Assembly: GCA_032718475.1 (NCBI GenBank)
Contig: JAUCBJ010007770.1
Location: 1 to 21,487 of the forward strand
Origin: Nemertoderma westbladi
Taxonomy: Eukaryota > Xenacoelomorpha > Nemertodermatida > Nemertodermatidae
DNA: 21,487 nt
Direction: 5' to 3'
The number at the start of each line of letters is the position of its first letter. The stretch's first letter is position 1. The position numbers and the translations under genes are program-made. Below, piece by piece: positions 20,601 to 21,487 of this stretch. A model generated the notes under the pieces. That model worked only from the letters and a program-made list of their open reading frames with translations, ran no database searches and was not told the origin of the DNA.

Positions 20601-21173
20601 CGGGGTCACGTCGCGTCGGTCAAACAGCTGCTGGGAGAGACGCATATCGACGCGGAGGGTTTGAACGGTAAAGGCGAGACGCCGTTGCACGGGTTGGCGT
20701 ACTCGGGGAGGGAGACCGCCACGGTTATATTCGGTCTATTCGTGGAAGCGATGCCGGAATACCCGTTGAATCTGCAGGACGGGGAGGGCAATACCTACCT
20801 GTTGCACGCGTACACGAGCGGGAATGTCGGGTTGTGTAAGTGGTTGGTTCGCGCGGGTGTCCGACTAGGGGTACCTAACGCGCACGGCGTCAACATATTC
20901 AACCATCAGGTCGCCACTAAACAACTGCTGTTTAAGATGCTGGAGTTGCTGCGTAGCGAGGCCCCTTGGACGGAGTGGGACGCCTGTCTGCAGTGCGGTG
21001 TCCGGTTCACTCTCACCGTGAGGAAACACCACTGTCGGCATTGCGGGAGGATTCTTTGCTCGAAATGTTCCGATAAGGTGATGCCGATTCTAAAGTTCGA
21101 ATTGACTAAACCCGCCCGCATTTGCGACACTTGCAACGACGTATTGACTTTGGGTAGCAACCAATCCAGCTGA
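17664..21173 (+). CDS. ANKFY1: ANKFY1 / Rabankyrin-5, intact single-exon gene, 1,169 residues
   Basis: Rabankyrin-5 is a Rab5 effector on early endosomes and macropinosomes; its FYVE finger binds PI3P. The start at ATG 17664 (MSKPKG) is the first ATG of the frame; the frame is open further upstream but without ATG. Order: N-terminal coiled coil (about 14-48), BTB domain (about 66-165, with SFSDITIG), BACK-like helices (165-228), a long ankyrin-repeat array (about 230-1080), and FYVE finger (1101-1162) with the canonical RKHHCRHCG and paired cysteines C1108/C1111, C1124/C1127, C1132/C1135, C1154/C1157. Highly conserved segments such as GCLQTLLHRA and GVNIFN...VATKQLLF match animal ANKFY1, and the total length equals what I recall for the human protein. 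The frame has no intron, unlike vertebrate orthologues, and its middle (about 18,700-20,050) is very GC- and CpG-rich against AT-rich flanks. The last codons lie in the 26-bp repeat. Confidence 0.95.
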   Translation: MSKPKGTLSRSDEPIKKLEHHMELLRQEHVKLQQKHIELDHKYQIAVANRSPDESVDGFVGNLINTVSGLFNKDSFSDITIGLQSGATMKGHRIVLESSRGNWGCDLERVSLVELTTFRDSVARAVLQWVYTNKIVFVDKPENFPLDVIKAASLYKLDRLKRVCEQTLLSLVNVKNCISFFEVAEEFDASILRSHCSEVLSSHWDEFTVDDFSRMPAPLLYQMFKNHTGFPLHAAIRNNREDIVFLYLMEHDVDLRESVNQTDEDGCLPIDLALKGRQDSIARTLVDNKADINSRNINNQTLLHTAIERGDHFAAMFLINQECDIHCRVTTTQHSALHLCSFFTGNDAELADVVDALLERSCDVNARDASSNTPLHLAINYGKSVIVDKLLSAAEVNAVNDAFESPLLLALLRFASQRSLVDQLIAAGADPEVSNPGTEERPLHAVVREGQADAAEYLVRLGCVADAANSLGETAMHLAVGSRLAGLVGVLLEAGCDPNRQTKRPGTGDPRPPREPDASLSDDDDSEDVSGVTPFHLAVKLGFDEIVEKFLDHQSRCRSSSGSLLPLDLSLADSEGHTVLALALWANKYELAKKLLVLGADINRMSPDGLNLLHSAILSQNAAAALFLIEAGCWVQTRTRGGSATGSERPAGESPLLLAIGRHLPSVVDALCARGSDMAEVDAGGDPCLWVALETGQEDVASILLRHGCDPTGWAATGPGGCLQTLLHRAVDENNEPVACFLIRGGCDVDAARRPGPDGAGDLEARDQQSPLHIAASWGLFAVVECLLEHGANVNAVDSEAKAPIHIAITNQHVEIIELLVGCPAIDLSRRDAAGQTPFACAMTFRNNKAAQSILSREPTAAEQTDNRGRNFLHVAIQNNDIEAVLFLLSVGINVNTPIRDNQRLAPLHLAVNIGSEIILRNLLLAGCDVNQLTSLKQPALHLAVGNDSPSIASILTDNGCDYSLRDVNGDSALHVAAKRGHVASVKQLLGETHIDAEGLNGKGETPLHGLAYSGRETATVIFGLFVEAMPEYPLNLQDGEGNTYLLHAYTSGNVGLCKWLVRAGVRLGVPNAHGVNIFNHQVATKQLLFKMLELLRSEAPWTEWDACLQCGVRFTLTVRKHHCRHCGRILCSKCSDKVMPILKFELTKPARICDTCNDVLTLGSNQSS

Positions 21174-21431
21174 CTCTGGGTAGCAACCAATCCAGCTGAC
21201 TCTGGGTAGTAACCAATCCAGCTGACTTTGGGTAGCAACCAATCCAGCTGACTTTGGGTAGCAACCAATCCAGCTGACTTTGGGTAGCAACCAATCCAGC
21301 TGACTTTGGGTAGCAACCAATCCAGCTGACTTTGGGTAGCAACCAATCCAGCTGACTTTGGGTAGCAACCAATCCAGCTGACTTTGGGTAGCAACCAATC
21401 CAGCTGACTTTGGGTAGCAACCAATCCAGCT
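21146..21431 (+). repeat. 26-bp tandem repeat, 11 exact-length copies
   Basis: Unit GACTTTGGGTAGCAACCAATCCAGCT repeats eleven times with no length change; the only variants are GACTCT in copies 2-3 and GGGTAGTAA in copy 3. Copy 1 overlaps the ANKFY1 C-terminus and its stop codon spans the copy 1/2 junction. Each copy contains CCAAT and CAGCTG. The - strand is stop-free through the array only because of the repeat. Confidence 0.95.
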
Positions 21432-21487
21432 GAGTGTTTCTTGTTGTCCCTCCAATCCCTTAAGTTGCTTAGAAGAGTTTCTGTTGC
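21432..21487. other. Sequence beyond the tandem array
   Basis: Short 3' flank of ANKFY1 up to the window edge. No polyadenylation hexamer is visible. Confidence 0.5.

Noticed and set aside
20906-21455. Three long - strand open frames with 26-residue repeats (containing LDWLLPKVSWIG-type units) over the tandem array
   Set aside because: They arise because a 26-bp unit read in three frames happens to lack stops on the - strand; they overlap the ANKFY1 3' end and have no independent support.

Overview
The window is nuclear DNA of an animal, most likely a marine invertebrate. It has spliced genes with GT-AG introns, AT-rich non-coding DNA, microsatellites, nested small transposons, and a full-length orthologue of the metazoan endosomal protein ANKFY1/Rabankyrin-5. 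I cannot name the species.

Layout. (1) 1-1529: host flank with no supported gene. (2) 1530-3390: a 1,861-bp non-coding transposon-like element with about 49-bp terminal inverted repeats (TIRs), a 5-bp target-site duplication (ACTAC), and two opposed arrays of a GAACTTAGATCC motif. (3) 3416-14981: an 11,566-bp DNA transposon with 57-bp TIRs (55/57 matching), a perfect 5-bp duplication (TACTG) and subterminal palindromes. It carries two convergent spliced genes: a four-exon, 829-residue candidate transposase on the + strand, and a four-exon, 397-residue protein with a C-terminal PHD-like zinc finger on the - strand. Their introns hold smaller nested repeats and long G-runs. (4) 15381-16016: a host exon encoding the RecA-like core of a RAD51D-type recombination protein whose Walker A motif is degenerate. 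(5) 16017-17663: AT-rich intergenic DNA with a long palindrome and a tRNA-derived SINE-like head. (6) 17664-21173: an uninterrupted, GC-rich ANKFY1 gene (1,169 residues: coiled coil, BTB, ankyrin repeats, FYVE finger). (7) 21146-21431: exactly eleven copies of a 26-bp tandem repeat; the first copy supplies the last codons and the stop of ANKFY1.

The main discovery candidate is the large element. The TIRs, the duplication and both intact spliced genes are read directly from the sequence. Calling the + gene a transposase of the DUF6589-like group, and the PHD protein its chromatin-targeting partner, is inference. CAGT termini with 5-bp duplications, a DUF6589-like protein and a PHD partner do not match any superfamily I can name with confidence. 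The neighbouring 1.86-kb element shares the CAGT ends and the 5-bp duplication, so the two may be mobilised by related machinery. RAD51D-like and ANKFY1 are host genes unrelated to the transposon. The missing 5' part of the RAD51D-like gene may lie upstream of the window, which would place the element in one of its introns.
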